This document shows positions 1 to 8,788 of a stretch of 64,000 nt of DNA, piece by piece. Made by a program: the position numbers and the translations under genes. The DNA lies in assembly GCF_900184685.1 (NCBI RefSeq), contig NZ_FXXL01000006.1:806001-870000 (forward strand), given 5' to 3'. Every line of letters begins with the position of its first letter. The first letter of the stretch is position 1. Source of the DNA: Butyricimonas sp. Marseille-P3923 (GTDB taxonomy: Bacteria; Bacteroidota; Bacteroidia; Bacteroidales; Marinifilaceae). Under the pieces are notes generated by a model. It was not told the origin of the DNA. It ran no database searches and saw nothing but the letters and a program-made list of their open reading frames with translations.

Positions 1-733
1 CATCCACGATTTCGAAATATTCGACTTCAAGGTAGGGGTTTTTGTTGATTTCTTCCGTTACCCATTGTTTTAATTCATCGACGCTCATTTCGGAAGTCAG
101 TTTAGTGGCTTCTTGAAGAACGGCATGGATGTGAGGCGCGTTTTTCCGGTATTCCGGTTCCAGCAGGGTGTTGCGGGAACTCATGGCAAGCCCGTCTGCC
201 TCGCGGATGATGGGGCAAGGTACGATTTCTAAATTATAGTGCAGTTGTTTTACCATGTTTTTAATCACGGCTACCTGCTGGAAGTCTTTCATCCCGAAAT
301 AAGCCCGGTGGGGTTGAACGGCATCGAATAATTTGCTGACGATTTGTCCCACGCCGTTGAAGTGTCCCGGGCGTTTGGCTCCTTCCATGACGCTCTCGAC
401 GTACCCGAAGTTGAAAACCCGGGTATCTTCCTCGGGATACATTTCCTCGACGCTGGGAGCGAACACGTAATCACACCCGTTTTTCTCGAGTAAGGCGACA
501 TCTTTGTCCAAGGTGCGCGGGTAGCGTTTGAGGTCTTCTTTATCGTTGAATTGCGTGGGATTGACAAACACGCTGACAACAGCCACGTCGTTTCCTTCTT
601 TACATGTTTTTACGAGAGAGATGTGTCCCTCGTGAAGCGCACCCATTGTAGGTACGAGTCCCACCGTTTTCCCTTCTTGTTTCAGCTTCTCTATCGTGGT
701 GGTTAATTCCGCTTTCTTTGTAATAATATTCAT
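1..733 (-). CDS. panC: Pantothenate synthetase (pantoate--beta-alanine ligase), 3' end cut by window edge
   Basis: PanC joins pantoate to beta-alanine with ATP in the cytoplasm, the last step of pantothenate synthesis. Translating the minus strand from the ATG at 731-733 gives 244 residues before the window ends; the family is usually about 280, so roughly the last 40 are missing. Seen in the translation: [10 protein letters not shown] at residues 28-37 (the nucleotidyl-transferase HIGH-like motif), VNPTQF, the KDFQQ motif and the MSSRN motif. These are the family's ATP- and pantoate-binding signatures. It lies downstream of argR on the same strand with an 84-base gap that holds a short TTGAAA-type repeat. 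Identity is secure. Confidence 0.96.
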   Translation of the reverse strand, partial: MNIITKKAELTTTIEKLKQEGKTVGLVPTMGALHEGHISLVKTCKEGNDVAVVSVFVNPTQFNDKEDLKRYPRTLDKDVALLEKNGCDYVFAPSVEEMYPEEDTRVFNFGYVESVMEGAKRPGHFNGVGQIVSKLFDAVQPHRAYFGMKDFQQVAVIKNMVKQLHYNLEIVPCPIIREADGLAMSSRNTLLEPEYRKNAPHIHAVLQEATKLTSEMSVDELKQWVTEEINKNPYLEVEYFEIVD

Positions 734-817
734 GATTATAATCTTGAAAATACGGGGTGCAAGTTTACAAACTATTTTCGAGATAATACCATATTGAAAG
801 TTGAAAATTCAAAATGA

Positions 818-1297
818 TTACTTAAATAGCGAGTGAATATTAGGGTGTATGGAGGAAAGGGCGTCCAATAATTCCTTGTGGGTAACGCCTTCCCGCATCA
901 CGATTAAAACGGTGTCATCGCCCCCGATGGTGCCTAAAACTTCAAAATAGTTCTCGTTGTCGATTAAGACGGTAACGGCTTTGGCATAACCGGGAAGGGT
1001 TTTCATGACGGCGATGTTGCCGGAAAAATCGATACTTGAGATGGAATCCGTGACGATAGCCGATGCTTTTTCGTCAGCCTGTTCGTTCTGGATGCTTTCC
1101 GGTATGATGTAAATGTAACCTTTGTCCTTGTGAGGTATTTTTGCCACTCTCATGAATTTCAAGTCACGCGACAGGGTGCTTTGAGTTGCTTCCACGCCTA
1201 GTTCTTTCAGTCTGAACAATAGTTCTTCCTGTGAACATATTTGCTCGTTCTCGATGAGCTTTCTAATAGATAACAAGCGCTTTGTTTTATTTCTCAT
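818..1297 (-). CDS. argR: Arginine repressor ArgR
   Basis: A 159-residue ArgR/AhrC-type regulator, full length for the family. The N-terminal half (about 1-75) is the winged helix-turn-helix, with the recognition-helix stretch STLSRDLKFMRV; the C-terminal half (about 85-159) is the hexamerisation and arginine-binding domain, with the typical GTIGGDDT motif near residue 125. With arginine as co-repressor such proteins bind ARG boxes ahead of arginine and carbamoyl-phosphate genes. It is divergent from carA, whose product supplies carbamoyl phosphate for arginine, so shared control of the 169-base gap is likely. The ATG at 1295-1297 follows a good Bacteroidetes promoter. Confidence 0.95.
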   Translation of the reverse strand: MRNKTKRLLSIRKLIENEQICSQEELLFRLKELGVEATQSTLSRDLKFMRVAKIPHKDKGYIYIIPESIQNEQADEKASAIVTDSISSIDFSGNIAVMKTLPGYAKAVTVLIDNENYFEVLGTIGGDDTVLIVMREGVTHKELLDALSSIHPNIHSLFK

Positions 1298-1318
1298 AGG
1301 TGTTAATATTACGCCCTA

Positions 1319-1348
1319 CAAAACTAATCAAAAATGTTTGATTTTCAA
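1319..1348 (-). promoter_or_regulatory. Promoter of argR
   Basis: Read on the minus strand, TTG (1346-1348) is followed after exactly 19 bases by TAGTTTTG (1319-1326). This fits the Bacteroidetes primary-sigma consensus of TTG at -33 and TAnnTTTG at -7. Transcription would start a few bases beyond, about 15-20 bases ahead of the argR ATG. Confidence 0.7.
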
Positions 1349-1353
1349 TGGAT

Positions 1354-1397
1354 GAATATATTTATGCATAATTATTTATCGAAACACATAAATATTC
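1354..1397. promoter_or_regulatory. Probable ArgR operator between argR and carA
   Basis: GAATATATTTATG at 1354-1366 is mirrored by CATAAATATTC at 1387-1397, an AT-rich inverted pair resembling ARG boxes (general form TGAAT-AT-rich-ATTCA). It lies upstream of carA and behind the argR promoter, where one hexameric ArgR could act on both. The operator role is inferred from position and base pattern. Confidence 0.45.
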
Positions 1398-1466
1398 TTT
1401 GTAGTGTCGATTATTAGTTCTATTTTCGCGTATAATTACATATAATCTTTAGTTGATAGAATAAAT

Positions 1467-2558
1467 ATGCAGAAATTAAAGAAAGCTCGTCTGGTTCTGG
1501 AAGACGGGACGGTTTATGAAGGAACTTCCTTTGGTTACGAGAAATCGGTGTCCGGGGAAGTTGTTTTTTACACGGCAATGACGGGGTATCCCGAGAGTTT
1601 GACGGACCCTTCCTACAAGGGGCAAATACTGGTTCCCACTTACCCGATGATAGGGAATTACGGGGTCCCGGTGGATGATGAACGGGACGGGATATCGAAG
1701 TTTTTCGAGTCGGACAGGATTCATTGCAAGGCGTTGGTGATTTCCGATTATTCTTCCCGGTACAGTCATTGGAATTCACAAAAAAGCCTCGGAGATTGGT
1801 TGAAAGAACAACAGATTCCGGGGCTTTTTGGTATAGATACCCGGGCTTTGACGCGGAAGTTGAGGGATAACGGTGCGATGGTGGGGAAAATTTTGTTTGA
1901 TGATGAGGACGTGCCTTTCTACGACCCGAATAAGGATAATATCGTGGCTGAGGTTTCTACCAAAAAGATTATGGAGTACGGGAACGGGAAGTATAAAGTG
2001 ATGTTGGTGGATTGCGGGGTGAAGAATAATATTCTGCGATGTTTATTGAAACGTGACGTGACGGTGAAGCGGGTGCCGTGGAATTACGATTTCACGAGGG
2101 AGAAGTATGACGGGCTTTTCCTTTCCAACGGACCCGGTGACCCGGCGATGTGCGTCGAAACTATCGAACATATACGGAAGGCCTTGAAAGGGAATATCCC
2201 GATTATGGGGATTTGTCTTGGAAACCAATTGATGGCGAGAGCGGCAGGAGCTTCGACCTATAAATTGAAGTACGGGCATCGAAGCCATAATCAACCAGTG
2301 ATGAAACCCGGGGGAACCCGTTGTTATATAACTTCACAGAATCACGGGTTTGCCATTGACGAGAAGACTCTTCCGGCAGATTGGGAACCGTTTTTCGTGA
2401 ACGTGAATGACGGTACGAACGAGGGAATACGGCACAAGAAAAAGCCGTTCTTTTCCGCGCAATTTCACCCGGAAGCGTCGAGTGGTCCGGTAGACACGGA
2501 GTTTTTATTCGATGATTTCATCGCCTCGATGAAATCATCGAATATTTTGGATTTATGA
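1467..2558 (+). CDS. carA: Carbamoyl-phosphate synthase small (glutaminase) subunit
   Basis: CarA splits glutamine and channels ammonia to CarB for carbamoyl phosphate, the precursor of arginine and pyrimidines. The 363-residue length is normal. The N-terminal CPSase small-chain domain covers about 1-140 and the class I glutamine amidotransferase domain about 180-355. Catalytic residues visible: Cys250 in MGICLGNQ, with His334 and Glu336 in FHPEAS. The gene is divergent from argR and sits 124 bases ahead of carB in the usual order. The gap to carB contains a long inverted repeat that could lower or tune carB expression. Confidence 0.97.
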   Translation: MQKLKKARLVLEDGTVYEGTSFGYEKSVSGEVVFYTAMTGYPESLTDPSYKGQILVPTYPMIGNYGVPVDDERDGISKFFESDRIHCKALVISDYSSRYSHWNSQKSLGDWLKEQQIPGLFGIDTRALTRKLRDNGAMVGKILFDDEDVPFYDPNKDNIVAEVSTKKIMEYGNGKYKVMLVDCGVKNNILRCLLKRDVTVKRVPWNYDFTREKYDGLFLSNGPGDPAMCVETIEHIRKALKGNIPIMGICLGNQLMARAAGASTYKLKYGHRSHNQPVMKPGGTRCYITSQNHGFAIDEKTLPADWEPFFVNVNDGTNEGIRHKKKPFFSAQFHPEASSGPVDTEFLFDDFIASMKSSNILDL

Positions 2559-2662
2559 TTTACGATTTATGATTCCACCGATATCCGGCTAAATCTAAAA
2601 TCGTAAATCATAAGGTAATCATTAAATTATAGAATTCATAAATCATAAATCGTAAATCATAA
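2553..2662. repeat. Inverted AT-rich repeat between carA and carB
   Basis: The 22 bases at 2553-2574, which overlap the carA stop codon, are the exact reverse complement of 2641-2662. A third partial copy is at about 2597-2613, and further AAATCGTAAATCAT units follow up to the carB start. The transcript could form a 22-bp stem in the middle of the carAB message. The unit reads like an AATCGTAAATCATA tandem expansion. Confidence 0.85.
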
Positions 2663-2682
2663 ATCGTAAATCATAAATAAAT

Positions 2683-5600
2683 ATGAAGAAAGTTTTGCTT
2701 CTAGGTTCGGGAGCGTTAAAGATAGGGGAAGCGGGGGAATTTGATTATTCGGGTTCGCAGGCGTTGAAGGCACTGCGGGAAGAGGGTATTTATAGCGTGT
2801 TGATTAACCCGAATATTGCCACGGTGCAGACTTCCGAGGGAGTGGCAGATAAGATATATTATTTGCCGGTTACTCCTGGATTCGTGGAAGAGGTGATTAA
2901 GAAGGAACGTCCGGAAGGGATACTGCTTTCTTTCGGCGGGCAGACGGCATTGAATTGTGGGGTGGAGTTGTACAAATCCGGGGTATTGGAAAAATATAAT
3001 GTACAGGTGTTGGGGACACCCGTGCAGGCGATTATAGACACGGAAGACAGGGAAATATTCGCCGGGAAACTGGCTGAGATTGACGTGAGAACACCGAGAA
3101 GTATTGCCGCCAATAGCATGGAGGAGGCTTTCGCGGCGGTGGATAGGTTGGGATTCCCCGTGATTATCCGGGCTGCCTACACGTTGGGCGGTTTGGGTTC
3201 TGGTTTCTGCTCGAACAAAGAGGAGTTGGAACGTCTGGCTTCCAGCGCGTTTTCCTATTCGCCGCAGATTCTCGTGGAAGAGTCTTTGAAAGGCTGGAAA
3301 GAGGTGGAATACGAGGTTGTTCGGGATAAGTATGACAATTGCATCACGGTGTGTAATATGGAGAATTTCGACCCTCTTGGAATACACACGGGCGAGAGTA
3401 TCGTGGTGGCTCCATCGCAGACGTTGAGTAACAGTGAATACCATAAACTGAGGTCAATCGCTATCAAGATTATCCGTCATATCGGGATAGTGGGAGAGTG
3501 TAACGTGCAATATGCCTTGGACCCCAACTCGGAGGATTACAGGGTGATAGAGGTGAACGCGCGTCTTTCCCGTTCCAGCGCTTTGGCTTCTAAGGCCACG
3601 GGATACCCGTTGGCATTCGTGGCGGCGAAATTGGGCATGGGCTACGGGTTGCACGAGATTAAAAATTCTGTAACGAAGGTGACCACGGCTTGTTTTGAAC
3701 CGGCGTTGGATTACGTGGTGTGTAAGATTCCCCGTTGGGATTTGAATAAATTCGAGGGGGTTTCCAAGGTGATAGGTTCCTCGATGAAGAGTGTCGGGGA
3801 GATTATGGCTATCGGCAGGACTTTTGAGGAGGCTATCCAGAAAGGGATTCGGATGATTGGGCAAGGGATGCACGGGTTCGTAGGTAATGTGCTTAAATCG
3901 AGAGATATAGATGAGGAGTTGGCGAACCCGACGGATGCCAGAATATTCGCCATAGCCGGGGCTTTCGATAAAGGGTACAGCGTGCAGAAGATTCACGATT
4001 TGACAAAGATAGACCATTGGTTTTTGCAACGTTTGGAGAATATTCACTTGTTGAAAGAAGAGTTGTCAAAATTGAATGGCGAGGAGGAGATTAGCGCGGA
4101 TTTATTGCGCGCGGCAAAGCAATACGGGTTTTCCGATTTTCAGATAGGTCGGTTGACGATTAAAAATACGCCTCTTTCGCATCACGAGAAGATGTTGAAA
4201 GTGAGAGAATACCGTAAAAAACTGGGTATTTTGCCCGTCGTGAAGCAAATAGACACGCTGGCGGGGGAGTATCCTGCCATGACGAACTATCTTTATATCA
4301 CGTACAATGGCTCTGAAAATGACGTGGCGTACGAGCGTGACGGTCTTTCGGTTATCGTGTTGGGGTCGGGAGCGTATCGTATCGGCAGTAGCGTGGAATT
4401 TGACTGGTGCGGGGTGAGTGCTTTGAACACGATTCGGAAAATGGGGTATCGCTCGGTCATGATTAATTACAATCCCGAAACGGTAAGCACGGATTACGAT
4501 ACCTGCGACCGCTTGTATTTCGATGAACTTTCCTTCGAGCGGGTAATGGATATTGTCGAATTGGAGGTGCCGAAAGGAGTGATTGTTTCCACGGGGGGAC
4601 AGATACCGAATAACTTGGCGATGCGTTTGCACGGGCAGCACGTGAATATACTGGGTACTTCGCCCGAATCCATTGACAGGGCGGAAGACCGTAGGAAATT
4701 CTCGTCCATGTGTGATGAACTGGGAATAGACCAGCCCCGGTGGAGCGAATTGACGAGCATAGAGGATATATACGCTTTCGTGGATAAGGTAGGCTTCCCC
4801 GTGTTGATTCGTCCCTCTTACGTGCTCTCGGGGGCTGCCATGAACGTGGTGTCGAATAAAGACGAGTTATTGCATTTCCTTGAGTTGGCGGCGGAAGTAT
4901 CGAAAGAGCATCCCGTGGTTGTGTCCGAGTTTATCGAGCAGGCGAAAGAGGTCGAGATTGACGCCGTGGCACAGGAAGGGGAGGTGAAAGCTTACGCTAT
5001 CAGTGAACACGTGGAGTTTGCCGGTGTACATTCCGGTGACGCTACAATCGTGTTTCCCGCCCAGAAATTGTACGTGGAAACGATTCGCCGGATTAAAAAG
5101 ATTGCCCGGTCGATAGCGAGGGAATTGAATATATCCGGTCCTTTTAATATGCAGTTTCTGGCGAAAGACAATGATATAAAAGTAATCGAGTGTAACTTGC
5201 GGGCTTCGAGGAGTTTCCCGTTCGTGTCGAAAGTCTTGAAATACAACTTTATTGACATGGCAACCCGGATTATGCTGGGGGAGAAAGTGGAGGCGTTGAA
5301 CAAATCGGTTTTCGATTTGGATTACGTGGGAGTGAAGGCTTCTCAATTCTCGTTTGCCCGCCTGTTGAAAGCCGACCCCGTGTTGGGAGTGGATATGGCA
5401 TCGACCGGGGAAGTCGGTTGCATCGGTGAGAATTATTACGAGGCAATATTGAAGAGTATGCTTTCCGTGGGACATCGTATCCCGAAGAAGAATATCCTGA
5501 TTTCCTCGGGTCCCACGCGTTCCAAAGTAGAGTTGTTGAATTCTACCCGGATGCTGATAGAGAAAGGATTCACGATATATTCCACGGAAGGAACGGCTAA

Positions 5601-5895
5601 ATTCTTCAAGGAAAATAATATCGACGTGAATATTCTTTACTGGCCGGATGAGGATAAGGAACCGAATATCATGGAATATTTGCATGACCGTAAGATAGAC
5701 CTCGTGATTAATATCCCAAAGAATCACACGAAACGGGAGTTGGATAACGGGTATAAAATCCGTCGTGCTGCGGTGGATTATAATATCCCGCTAATCACGA
5801 ATGCCCGTTTGGCAAGCGCGTTTATCTATGCAATCTGCAAAGTCAATCCTGACGAAATCGCTATCAAGAGTTGGGACGAATACGGGGAAAGCTGA
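2683..5895 (+). CDS. carB: Carbamoyl-phosphate synthase large subunit
   Basis: CarB makes carbamoyl phosphate from bicarbonate, ammonia and two ATP. The 1070-residue protein has the standard duplicated layout: first ATP-grasp carboxyphosphate half (about 1-400), oligomerisation domain (400-550), second ATP-grasp carbamate-phosphorylating half (about 550-930, opening with VIVLGSGAYRIGSSVEFDW), and the C-terminal MGS-like allosteric domain (from about 935, opening with NILISSGPTRSKVE). The first half opens with the matching VLLLGSGALKIGEAGEFDY, showing the internal repeat. It forms an operon with carA. Length and motifs are normal for the family. Confidence 0.97.
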   Translation: MKKVLLLGSGALKIGEAGEFDYSGSQALKALREEGIYSVLINPNIATVQTSEGVADKIYYLPVTPGFVEEVIKKERPEGILLSFGGQTALNCGVELYKSGVLEKYNVQVLGTPVQAIIDTEDREIFAGKLAEIDVRTPRSIAANSMEEAFAAVDRLGFPVIIRAAYTLGGLGSGFCSNKEELERLASSAFSYSPQILVEESLKGWKEVEYEVVRDKYDNCITVCNMENFDPLGIHTGESIVVAPSQTLSNSEYHKLRSIAIKIIRHIGIVGECNVQYALDPNSEDYRVIEVNARLSRSSALASKATGYPLAFVAAKLGMGYGLHEIKNSVTKVTTACFEPALDYVVCKIPRWDLNKFEGVSKVIGSSMKSVGEIMAIGRTFEEAIQKGIRMIGQGMHGFVGNVLKSRDIDEELANPTDARIFAIAGAFDKGYSVQKIHDLTKIDHWFLQRLENIHLLKEELSKLNGEEEISADLLRAAKQYGFSDFQIGRLTIKNTPLSHHEKMLKVREYRKKLGILPVVKQIDTLAGEYPAMTNYLYITYNGSENDVAYERDGLSVIVLGSGAYRIGSSVEFDWCGVSALNTIRKMGYRSVMINYNPETVSTDYDTCDRLYFDELSFERVMDIVELEVPKGVIVSTGGQIPNNLAMRLHGQHVNILGTSPESIDRAEDRRKFSSMCDELGIDQPRWSELTSIEDIYAFVDKVGFPVLIRPSYVLSGAAMNVVSNKDELLHFLELAAEVSKEHPVVVSEFIEQAKEVEIDAVAQEGEVKAYAISEHVEFAGVHSGDATIVFPAQKLYVETIRRIKKIARSIARELNISGPFNMQFLAKDNDIKVIECNLRASRSFPFVSKVLKYNFIDMATRIMLGEKVEALNKSVFDLDYVGVKASQFSFARLLKADPVLGVDMASTGEVGCIGENYYEAILKSMLSVGHRIPKKNILISSGPTRSKVELLNSTRMLIEKGFTIYSTEGTAKFFKENNIDVNILYWPDEDKEPNIMEYLHDRKIDLVINIPKNHTKRELDNGYKIRRAAVDYNIPLITNARLASAFIYAICKVNPDEIAIKSWDEYGES

Positions 5896-5918
5896 GAGAT
5901 AAAAACTAAAAGTTGAGT

Positions 5919-5976
5919 AAATTGCCGATTTAAAGTAGCGTTTTTTGAACAAATTGCTGTTTTGAATCGGCAATTT
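5919..5976. repeat. Inverted repeat between carB and the next gene
   Basis: AAATTGCCGATT (5919-5930) and AATCGGCAATTT (5965-5976) are perfect 12-base inverted copies 34 bases apart. The right arm abuts the -7 element of the following gene. The pair could be a repressor site or a carB terminator stem; there is a T-rich tail only after the right arm. Confidence 0.7.
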
Positions 5977-5978
5977 TG

Positions 5979-5986
5979 TATTTTTG
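5979..5986 (+). promoter_or_regulatory. -7 promoter element ahead of the small membrane-protein gene
   Basis: TATTTTTG matches TAnnTTTG exactly, 28 bases upstream of the ATG at 6015. A TTG near 5957 is a possible but badly spaced -33 element. Confidence 0.5.
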
Positions 5987-6014
5987 TAATCACCATTACA
6001 AAAAATAGGTGCTT

Positions 6015-6419
6015 ATGAAGAATAAGAAATTGAAAGGGATACTTTATTTATGCGCTATTCTGGTGTTATTCGCGCTAGGGTTGTTCATTTGGATGAAGAC
6101 GTCCAAAATAGTGGAGGAGAAGACATTCACGATAAAAGGGCAACAGGAAGCGATTTTCGAGTATAACACGAAGATAGAATTACCTAAAGCGATACGTGTA
6201 CATTTTGACGGGAAATTAGATTGTGATGCTATATTGATTATCAAGGAAAACGGGGAAGGAAATGCCATTCGTTTCCGTCGTTCTTTCCCGCTGAAAGCCG
6301 GAGAACTCAAAGATTACGATTTTCAGACAACTTGGACACATCCGGGTATGATTATCGAGTTACGTTCTAAAGATTGCGAAGTAAACGATGTGGAAATTCA
6401 TATCGAAGTCGAAGGGTAA
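6015..6419 (+). CDS. Small single-pass membrane protein of unknown function
   Basis: A 134-residue protein not assigned to any family. One hydrophobic helix spans about residues 8-27, preceded by a lysine-rich N-terminus (MKNKKLK), so it is probably anchored with about 105 residues outside the cytoplasm. The outer part is predicted beta-rich and has no cysteine pair or catalytic motif that I recognise. A GTG lies two codons upstream, but the ATG at 6015 is preferred because it is preceded by a good -7 element and is the more common start. It stands alone between carB and the XRE-ImmA/PIN pair; its neighbours give no clue to its role. Confidence 0.7.
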   Translation: MKNKKLKGILYLCAILVLFALGLFIWMKTSKIVEEKTFTIKGQQEAIFEYNTKIELPKAIRVHFDGKLDCDAILIIKENGEGNAIRFRRSFPLKAGELKDYDFQTTWTHPGMIIELRSKDCEVNDVEIHIEVEG

Positions 6420-6462
6420 GTAAAAATTATTTGTTCTGGTTTACATTTTTGATTAAAAATCG

Positions 6463-6470
6463 TATATTTG
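6463..6470 (+). promoter_or_regulatory. -7 promoter element of the XRE-ImmA/PIN pair
   Basis: TATATTTG matches TAnnTTTG, 22 bases before the ATG at 6492. No well-spaced -33 element is evident, which would fit a promoter regulated by its own XRE protein. Confidence 0.5.
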
Positions 6471-6491
6471 TAAACTCAAATAAAAGTTACT

Positions 6492-7544
6492 ATGGAACAA
6501 ATATTTTCTCAAAGATTAAAGAATGCGAGGATCATGCAAGGACTCTCTATGGATGAATTGTGTGAAGTAATGGGTAATATTGTTTCTAAACAAGCTATTT
6601 CGAAATATGAGAATGGAAAGATGTTACCCAATAGTACTGTGTTGATACAATTGGCAAATGTACTTCACACGAGTATTGATTATTTTTTCAGACCGTTTCA
6701 GGTTAAATTAGAAGGAATTGAATTTCGAAAAAAAGCAAAATTATTATCCAAAGAGAAAGCTAAAATTGAAGAACAAGTTTTGGATATGGTGGAAAGATAC
6801 TTGGAAATAGAAAGTATTCTTAACATTGATTCTACGTTTAGTACTGAATTGGATTATATAGTAGTACGGGATGCCAAAGATATAAGACCTTTAGTTGATC
6901 GGCTCCGAGAGGTATGGAAAATAGGTGAAGATCCTATCAATAATATTATAGAATTATTGGAAGAGAATAAGATTAAAGTAATAGAAATTGATGCAGATAA
7001 TTCCTTTGATGGGCTTAGTGGCTTTATTGGGGGAAAATGTCCGTTTATTATTTTGAATAAGAATTTTTTACCGGAAAGAAAAAGATTCACGGCGGCACAT
7101 GAATTAGGGCATTTATTATTGAATATAGATCCTGTTTTATCAAGTAAGAAGAAAGAATATTTATGTAATCGATTTGCTAATGAGATTTTGATCTCTGAAT
7201 CTGTGTTTATTAATCTTATTGGCAACAGTCGGAAAGATATTTCTTTAAAAGAGTTGATAGATATTCAATGTCAATTCGGTGTATCGATAGATGCGTTGAT
7301 GTATAAGGCGAAAGAATTGAATATCATAACGGAATCAAGATTAAAAACGTATTATATAAAAAAGAATAGAATATCTGATTTTAAAGAAATTGTAGAAAAA
7401 AGTCGTTTTCCTGAAGAATGTTCTTCTCGTTTCGAACGACTCGTGTATCGGGCTCTAGCAAGTGAAATAGTTTCATTCTCAAAGGCTTCTGTGTTGGTTA
7501 AAAAGCCAGTACACCAACTAAAAGAAAGTTTAAATCTCGTGTAA
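6492..7544 (+). CDS. XRE-family regulator fused to ImmA/IrrE-type zinc peptidase (antitoxin-like)
   Basis: A 350-residue two-domain protein. Residues about 3-65 form a Cro/C1 helix-turn-helix (RLKNARIMQGLSMDEL then VSKQAISKYENGKMLP). The second half is an ImmA/IrrE (COG2856, M78) domain with the zinc motif HELGH at residues 203-207 inside KRFTAAHELGHLLLN. Members cleave or bind regulator partners, and several are antitoxins or repressors of mobile elements. Its stop codon touches the ATG of the downstream PIN gene, so the two are co-translated. The region is visibly richer in A+T than carAB and probably was acquired. Antitoxin is the likely role; a stress repressor that cleaves a partner is the alternative. 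Confidence 0.85.
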   Translation: MEQIFSQRLKNARIMQGLSMDELCEVMGNIVSKQAISKYENGKMLPNSTVLIQLANVLHTSIDYFFRPFQVKLEGIEFRKKAKLLSKEKAKIEEQVLDMVERYLEIESILNIDSTFSTELDYIVVRDAKDIRPLVDRLREVWKIGEDPINNIIELLEENKIKVIEIDADNSFDGLSGFIGGKCPFIILNKNFLPERKRFTAAHELGHLLLNIDPVLSSKKKEYLCNRFANEILISESVFINLIGNSRKDISLKELIDIQCQFGVSIDALMYKAKELNIITESRLKTYYIKKNRISDFKEIVEKSRFPEECSSRFERLVYRALASEIVSFSKASVLVKKPVHQLKESLNLV

Positions 7545-8060
7545 ATGGAAACTGTTGTTGTTAATGATACCAATGTATTTATAGATCTCTGTGATATAGA
7601 TTTATTGGATGATTTTTTTAGACTTTCTCAGAAAATTCATACAACTGATTTTGTTATGAATGAATTGGTAAAGGAAGAACAACGGGTAAAAGTTGAGCAA
7701 TTTTTTAATGATGGCTTGTTAGCGGTTAAGACACATTCTGTTGATGAATTATTAGAAATAATTAATTATCAGCAGAAACAAGATAATAATGTGTCTATTA
7801 CTGATTGTTCCGTTTGGTTATACGCTCAAAAGAATCATTATAGATTACTCACGGGAGATAACAAGTTGCGTAGATCGGCTGTTAAATCGGGAACTATTGT
7901 TTCTGGAATTCTTTATATTTTTGATCAGTTGGTAGAACAACATATAATAACTCCTCAAATTGCGTATGATAAACTAAATTTGTTGAGGACGATTAATCAA
8001 CGTTTACCTGATAAGGATATTTCGGAACGTTTGAAAAGATGGACTGAAATGGTGTCGTGA
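7545..8060 (+). CDS. PIN-domain protein, probable ribonuclease toxin
   Basis: A 171-residue PIN-like protein. The acidic set expected for metal-dependent RNA cleavage is visible: Asp8 in VNDTNVFID, Glu40 in VMNELVKEE, Asp87 in ITDCSVW and Asp105 in LLTGDNKLRR. PIN toxins of VapC type cut tRNA or rRNA; this one is longer than VapC (about 130) with an extra C-terminal 45 residues. It begins one base after the stop of the XRE-ImmA gene, so the pair looks like a two-gene toxin-antitoxin module, here with an ImmA-type antitoxin rather than VapB. Activity is inferred. Confidence 0.8.
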   Translation: METVVVNDTNVFIDLCDIDLLDDFFRLSQKIHTTDFVMNELVKEEQRVKVEQFFNDGLLAVKTHSVDELLEIINYQQKQDNNVSITDCSVWLYAQKNHYRLLTGDNKLRRSAVKSGTIVSGILYIFDQLVEQHIITPQIAYDKLNLLRTINQRLPDKDISERLKRWTEMVS

Positions 8061-8069
8061 TGTTTGCGG

Positions 8070-8612
8070 CTAGAATGAGTGAAAAAAAAGGTAAAATAAC
8101 AGGCAATGAATTGATTTATCCAGATTTTTACCGATATAAGTCCGGATTTTCGTGTATGCTTTTTTGATGTTTTTATGAACTTGGGAATGTGTTACGTTCA
8201 GCTCATTCGATATTTCGTCGTAGTTTTTGCCCGCTAATTTCATTTCTACGATTCGCTTTTGCAGGTCGGAAAGGTTATCCATTGCCAGATTCAGTTTTGT
8301 GAACAAGTCGTCATACGTGGTGTCATATTCGGAAGTGGTACTGAAAACGAGCGATTCGAAATACTTCAGGTTATTGCGGTCTATCACGTTCTTGTGGCGG
8401 AGAAAGCTGATACAACGATTTTTAGACATAGCCAGCAGGTATTGTTTCGTGTTTATCTCTTCCGGTATAGTTTGATATTTCTCGAAAAAACAGATAAACA
8501 CGTCTTGAACCAAATCTTCGGTATCATCTCTATTCATTATATAGTGATAAATGAAGTTATATATATCACTATAATAGCTTTTGAAGATATGTTCAAATTT
8601 CTCCTCGGGCAT
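8070..8612 (-). CDS. ECF sigma factor of locus 1
   Basis: A 180-residue RpoE-type sigma factor. Region 2 spans about residues 8-75 (with DDTEDLVQDVFICFFEK), and region 4 about 115-165 (LSDLQKRIVEMKLAGKNYDEIS then the SQVHKNIKKAYTKIR helix). It is divergent from the fecR gene at 8789, with a 176-base shared region. The last 15 or so residues are strongly hydrophobic and aromatic (CLLFYLFFHSF), as in most other sigma factors of this window. It would transcribe the susCD operon when its FecR partner is triggered. Family assignment is secure; the target promoter is not identified. Confidence 0.92.
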   Translation of the reverse strand: MPEEKFEHIFKSYYSDIYNFIYHYIMNRDDTEDLVQDVFICFFEKYQTIPEEINTKQYLLAMSKNRCISFLRHKNVIDRNNLKYFESLVFSTTSEYDTTYDDLFTKLNLAMDNLSDLQKRIVEMKLAGKNYDEISNELNVTHSQVHKNIKKAYTKIRTYIGKNLDKSIHCLLFYLFFHSF

Positions 8613-8654
8613 ATTCGGGATTTAAAATTTCTGTTTTTTTCCAAAACCACATCA

Positions 8655-8662
8655 CAAATATA
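8655..8662 (-). promoter_or_regulatory. Possible -7 element for the locus 1 sigma gene
   Basis: On the minus strand the bases read TATATTTG, a TAnnTTTG match about 43 bases upstream of the sigma ATG. The divergent 8613-8788 gap also contains a GGGGGGCCC run at about 8739-8747 whose meaning is unknown. Confidence 0.35.
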
Positions 8663-8788
8663 TGCGATAAAATTTTTATTTGGACTTGTTGGGGTAAAAA
8701 TATATTGTTGGAAATAATAAAAAAATATTGGAATAAGGGGGGCCCATTTTTTCACTTAAGCGTTTTATTATAAAAATCAAGTGGTTTT

